From DATKDP01 sp035546335 (lineage in GTDB: Bacteria; Acidobacteriota; Thermoanaerobaculia; Gp7-AA8): a stretch of 23,126 bases of DNA. The DNA lies in the NCBI GenBank assembly GCA_035546335.1, contig DATKDP010000150.1:1-23126 (forward strand), written 5' to 3'. The translations under genes were made by a program, and so were the position numbers. This document shows positions 20,251 through 23,126 of the stretch, piece after piece (within the stretch, counting starts at the first letter, position 1; each line of letters opens with the position of its first letter). Under the pieces are notes generated by a model, which was given only the letters and a program-made list of their open reading frames with translations, had not been told where the DNA came from and ran no database searches.

Positions 20251-21057
20251 TCATTTCGGGCTCCCCTCTCCCCGCTCCCCGAGGATCCGGCGGACGACGG
20301 CTGCTGCCCTCGCCGGCGCTTCGCCGGCGTCTCCATCGCCGATGGCGCGGACGATCGCGCTTCCGACGACGACGGCGTCACACCGCCCCTTCAGCTCCTC
20401 GTAGTGCTTCGCCTCGGAAATGCCGAAGCCGACCGCAAGGGGGAGGCGTACGGAAGTCCGCACCTGCTCGAGTCGCCCGAGCAGCGCACGATCGAGCTCG
20501 CGACGCTCCCCCGTCACTCCATTCGTCGAAACGTAGTAGACGAAACCGTCGCTCATCCGGTCTGCCAGCCGGACGCGTGCAGCGGTCGATGTCGGAGCGA
20601 GAAGAAAGATCATTCCGAGGCCGCGACGCCGCAGTACCTTGCGGACATCACCGGCGGCTTCGGCGGGCAGATCGGTGAGGAGCAGCGAGTCGATTCCGGC
20701 AGCGGCAGCGCTCTCGGCGAAGCGTTCGGTCCCGTAACGAAGGACCGGATTGAAATAGGAAAATGCGACCAGTGGAATCGAGCTTCGCGACCGGATCGAT
20801 CGCGCGATGGTGAAAAGATCTTCGATCGTCGTGCCGGCGGCGAGGGCTCGCTGCGACGCGGCCTGGATCACGGGCCCGTCGGCGATCGGATCGGAGAAGG
20901 GAACACCGAGCTCGATCGCGCAGGCGCCCGCCTCTTCCACTGTCTCGGCGATCCGAACCGTCGTCTCGCGATCGGGATCGCCGCAGGTGACATAGGCGAT
21001 CAGGCCGCAACGGCGATCGTTTCGCAGCCGGCGAAACATCCGGTCGAGCCTCTTCAT
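20251..21057 (-). CDS. trpA: Tryptophan synthase alpha subunit
   Basis: Cleaves indole-3-glycerol phosphate to indole and glyceraldehyde 3-phosphate and channels indole to TrpB. The 268-residue TIM-barrel protein carries Glu49 and Asp60 at the same numbers as the E. coli catalytic pair (IELGVPFSDPIADGP). It also has PLVAFSYFNPVLRYG, LLLTDLPAEA and the phosphate-binding GFGISEA near residue 219. The ATG overlaps the trpB stop (ATGA); no separate ribosome site is needed. The frame continues upstream inside trpB, but only as a shadow. The C-terminus is normal in length. Confidence 0.97.
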   Translation of the reverse strand: MKRLDRMFRRLRNDRRCGLIAYVTCGDPDRETTVRIAETVEEAGACAIELGVPFSDPIADGPVIQAASQRALAAGTTIEDLFTIARSIRSRSSIPLVAFSYFNPVLRYGTERFAESAAAAGIDSLLLTDLPAEAAGDVRKVLRRRGLGMIFLLAPTSTAARVRLADRMSDGFVYYVSTNGVTGERRELDRALLGRLEQVRTSVRLPLAVGFGISEAKHYEELKGRCDAVVVGSAIVRAIGDGDAGEAPARAAAVVRRILGERGEGSPK

Positions 21058-22256
21058 GATCCGCGCTCCGCCATCGCCGCGACGTGCGGTACGTCCTTGT
21101 CGCCCCTTCCCGAGAGGTTCGCAATGACGATGTGCCCCGGAGCAATCTCGTTTCCGTGCTCGAGCAGGTAGCCGAGCGCATGCGCCGATTCGAGTGCGGG
21201 AATGATCCCTTCGGTCTCCGAGAGTCGATGGAACGCATCGAGCGCGGTTTCGTCCGAGCAGGTGTGATACTCCACGCGCCCGAGGACGGCGAGGTGCGCG
21301 TGCTCGGGGCCGACGGACGGATAGTCGAGCCCCGCGGAAACGGAGTGCGTCTCTGCGATCTGACCCCATTCGTCCTGCAGGATCATCGATCTGGTTCCGT
21401 GCAGAACTCCGGGAGCCCCTCCGGAGAATCGTGCGGCGTGATCGCCGAGGCGGGAGCTCCGTCCGCCGGCCTCGACGCCGATCATCCGGATGCCGGGCCA
21501 CCGGAGCAGCGGATGGAAGAGGCCGATCGCGTTCGATCCCCCTCCGACACAGGCGATGGCGACATTCGGCAACGATCCTGCAGCGGCGCGGATCTGCCGT
21601 ATCGCCTCCCGCCCGATGACCGACTGAAAGTCGCGAACCATCATCGGATAAGGATGCGGGCCAAGAACGGATCCGAGGATGTAGTGGGTCGATTCGACGT
21701 TCGTCACCCAGTCGCGGAGCGCTTCATTGATCGCATCCTTCAGCGTTCTGCTCCCGCTGCCGACGGCGACGACCTCCGCGCCGAGAAGACGCATTCGATA
21801 GACGTTCAGCTCCTGGCGAGCCATGTCGACCTCGCCCATGTAGACGACGCAGCGAAGGCCGAGCAGCGCGCAGGCAGTCGCCGTGGCGACACCGTGCTGC
21901 CCCGCGCCCGTCTCGGCGATGATCCGCTCTTTCCCCATGCGTTTCGCCAGCAATGCCTGTCCCAGCGCGTTGTTGATCTTGTGCGCGCCGGTGTGACCGA
22001 GATCTTCCCGTTTGAGGAAGAGGCGGAAGCCTCCGCAGAGAGCGGCGAAGCGCGGTGATTCCGTCAGCGGCGTCGGTCTGCCCGAATAGTTGCGCAGGAT
22101 GTCGTCGAGACGTCGTCGAAAGTCGCGGTCACGGCGCGCCGATCGATACGCGCGCTCGAGATCGTCGAGAGGAGCCATCAACGTCTCCGGCACGAACTTC
22201 CCGCCGAACTCGCCGAAGTACCCTCGCCGGTCTGGAAGTGCTCGGCTGCCCTTCAT
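21054..22256 (-). CDS. trpB: Tryptophan synthase beta subunit
   Basis: Condenses indole with serine to give tryptophan, using pyridoxal phosphate. The 400-residue protein has the TrpB1-type start (GYFGEFGGKFVPETL), REDLGHTGAHKINN with PLP Lys93, AETGAGQHGVATA (115-127, containing the catalytic Glu), the phosphate loop GGGSNA (238-243) and the C-terminal SGRGDKDV. All catalytic features are intact. Both ends overlap neighbours by 4 bp: the ATG with the trpF stop, and the stop with the trpA start. The length is typical. Confidence 0.98.
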   Translation of the reverse strand: MKGSRALPDRRGYFGEFGGKFVPETLMAPLDDLERAYRSARRDRDFRRRLDDILRNYSGRPTPLTESPRFAALCGGFRLFLKREDLGHTGAHKINNALGQALLAKRMGKERIIAETGAGQHGVATATACALLGLRCVVYMGEVDMARQELNVYRMRLLGAEVVAVGSGSRTLKDAINEALRDWVTNVESTHYILGSVLGPHPYPMMVRDFQSVIGREAIRQIRAAAGSLPNVAIACVGGGSNAIGLFHPLLRWPGIRMIGVEAGGRSSRLGDHAARFSGGAPGVLHGTRSMILQDEWGQIAETHSVSAGLDYPSVGPEHAHLAVLGRVEYHTCSDETALDAFHRLSETEGIIPALESAHALGYLLEHGNEIAPGHIVIANLSGRGDKDVPHVAAMAERGS

Positions 22257-22888
22257 GTGCGCATCACCTCGGCGAACAGTTCATTGATCTTTCGTGCATC
22301 CTTGATTCCCGGACGGACTTCGACGCCGCTCGAAACGTCGATCGCCTTCGGTTCCACCTGCCGTACGGCCTCACGGACGTTCCTCGCGTGGAGGCCGCCG
22401 GCGAGAAAGAAGTCGCGATCGGCTGCAGGAGAAAGAAGTGTCCAGTCAAACGCGATTCCGGTTCCACCGCGCGCCGAAGTCACGGCGGTGTCGAAGAGCA
22501 GCCATGCAGCATCAGGATAGCGCGACCAGTCGGGCGGCCCGTTCGCGATGTGAATCGCCTTGATCACAGGGCGGCTGAAGGCGGCGATCATCTCCTCCGG
22601 CTCGTCGCCGTGAAGTTGAATGAGATCGAGCTCGACGCGCCTCACGATCTCTTCGATCCATTCGACCGCCTGATTGCAGAAGACGCCGACGAGCTTCGGC
22701 GGGGCCGTTCTACGTCGCAACAGAGTTGCAATCTCCGACGCGGCAGGCACGGTCACACGCCTTGGTGACGCTTCCGCAAAGACGAATCCGATGTAATCGG
22801 CTCCGGCGTCTGCGGCCGCGAGCGCATCGACTTCTCGGGTGATTCCGCAGATCTTCACCTGCGGTCGGACATTCCCGGGGCGACTCAC
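22253..22888 (-). CDS. trpF: Phosphoribosylanthranilate isomerase
   Basis: Isomerises phosphoribosylanthranilate to the deoxyribulose form that TrpC uses. The 211-residue TIM barrel has VKICGITR (catalytic Cys14), GFVFAEASPRRV, IQLHGDE (90-96), Asp133 in LLFDTAV and the phosphate-binding FLAGGL near 162. The start is a GTG at 22888 overlapping the trpC stop (GTGA). Its 3' end overlaps trpB. Confidence 0.95.
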   Translation of the reverse strand: MSRPGNVRPQVKICGITREVDALAAADAGADYIGFVFAEASPRRVTVPAASEIATLLRRRTAPPKLVGVFCNQAVEWIEEIVRRVELDLIQLHGDEPEEMIAAFSRPVIKAIHIANGPPDWSRYPDAAWLLFDTAVTSARGGTGIAFDWTLLSPAADRDFFLAGGLHARNVREAVRQVEPKAIDVSSGVEVRPGIKDARKINELFAEVMRT

Positions 22889-23126
22889 GATTCACCATCC
22901 TCGATGAGGCAGCGAATCGCCGCCCGCCGGTCGGCGGCCCGCAGCAACGTTTCGCCGACGAGAAACGCATCGAATCCTGCCTCTGTCAATCGGATGATGT
23001 CGGCACGCGAGCGAATACCGCTCTCCGACACGCGGACCACGCCGGCCGGAATGCGCTTCGCGAGGCGCTCGGACGTTTCGAGACTGACGCTGAAATCGCG
23101 GAGGTCGCGATTGTTGACTCCGATGA
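22885..23126 (-). CDS. trpC: Indole-3-glycerol phosphate synthase, C-terminal part (cut by window edge)
   Basis: The last 79 codons of trpC; the gene continues past the right edge. The frame reads IGVNNRDLRDF, then SLETSERLAKRIP, VVRVSESGIRSRADI and DAFLVGETLLR. These are the NNR, SESGI and LVGE motifs of the barrel's phosphate-binding end in this enzyme, which closes the indole ring. It ends in a TGA that overlaps the trpF GTG. The position as the upstream gene of trpF-trpB-trpA fits a standard trp operon. Confidence 0.95.
   Translation of the reverse strand, partial: IGVNNRDLRDFSVSLETSERLAKRIPAGVVRVSESGIRSRADIIRLTEAGFDAFLVGETLLRAADRRAAIRCLIEDGES

Overview
This is a 23.1 kb piece of a GC-rich bacterial chromosome. 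It holds 17 coding genes (one cut by the right edge), two gene remnants and several repeat families. No rRNA or tRNA gene is visible. Hanks-type kinases (one fused to a STAND/TPR module), an ECF sigma factor coupled to a kinase, an Uma2-family protein, a TM2/DUF2752 pair and many palindromic intergenic repeats suggest Acidobacteriota or a similar GC-rich phylum. That placement is inference from gene content, not from a marker gene.

Left third (1-9.5 kb, genes on the minus strand). An 85-bp tandem repeat lies at the left edge. It is followed by a coupled DUF2339/DUF3999 membrane pair. Next comes a 0.7 kb repeat-rich spacer with heptanucleotide arrays and TTC-loop hairpin units, and then a remnant of a PIN-domain (VapC-like) gene ending in the 3' end of ftsK. 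Upstream of ftsK are two palindromic elements flanked by GTCATCC/GGATGAC-type ends.

Middle (9.5-18.5 kb). A plus-strand pair encodes a membrane-anchored hypothetical protein and a tail-anchored FHA protein. The minus-strand genes that follow are a TM2/DUF2752 pair, an Uma2-family protein, a DUF4242 protein, a 1035-residue kinase-STAND-TPR protein, a small glycine-rich membrane protein, and an ECF sigma factor whose stop codon overlaps the start of a membrane kinase. Phospho-signalling (two Ser/Thr kinases, one FHA reader, one sigma factor) is the theme. A 230-bp inverted-repeat element sits between the Uma2 and DUF4242 genes. One of its ends recurs 3.7 kb away, next to a decayed second copy of the Uma2 gene tail.

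Right third (18.6-23.1 kb, minus strand). Tryptophan and aromatic biosynthesis genes run trpC(partial)-trpF-trpB-trpA, then aroQ (chorismate mutase) and aroF (DAHP synthase). Every junction is a 4-bp ATGA or GTGA overlap except trpA/aroQ, where a 115-bp near-perfect palindrome of the same family as the one near ftsK sits in a 253-bp gap. The genes cover entry to the shikimate pathway, the chorismate-to-prephenate branch (Phe/Tyr) and the last steps to tryptophan.

The most interesting points are the coupled sigma factor and kinase, the long hairpin splitting an otherwise fully overlapping trp/aro gene string, and the shared repeat ends near intact and decayed Uma2 genes. I found no clearly new multi-gene defence or biosynthetic system.
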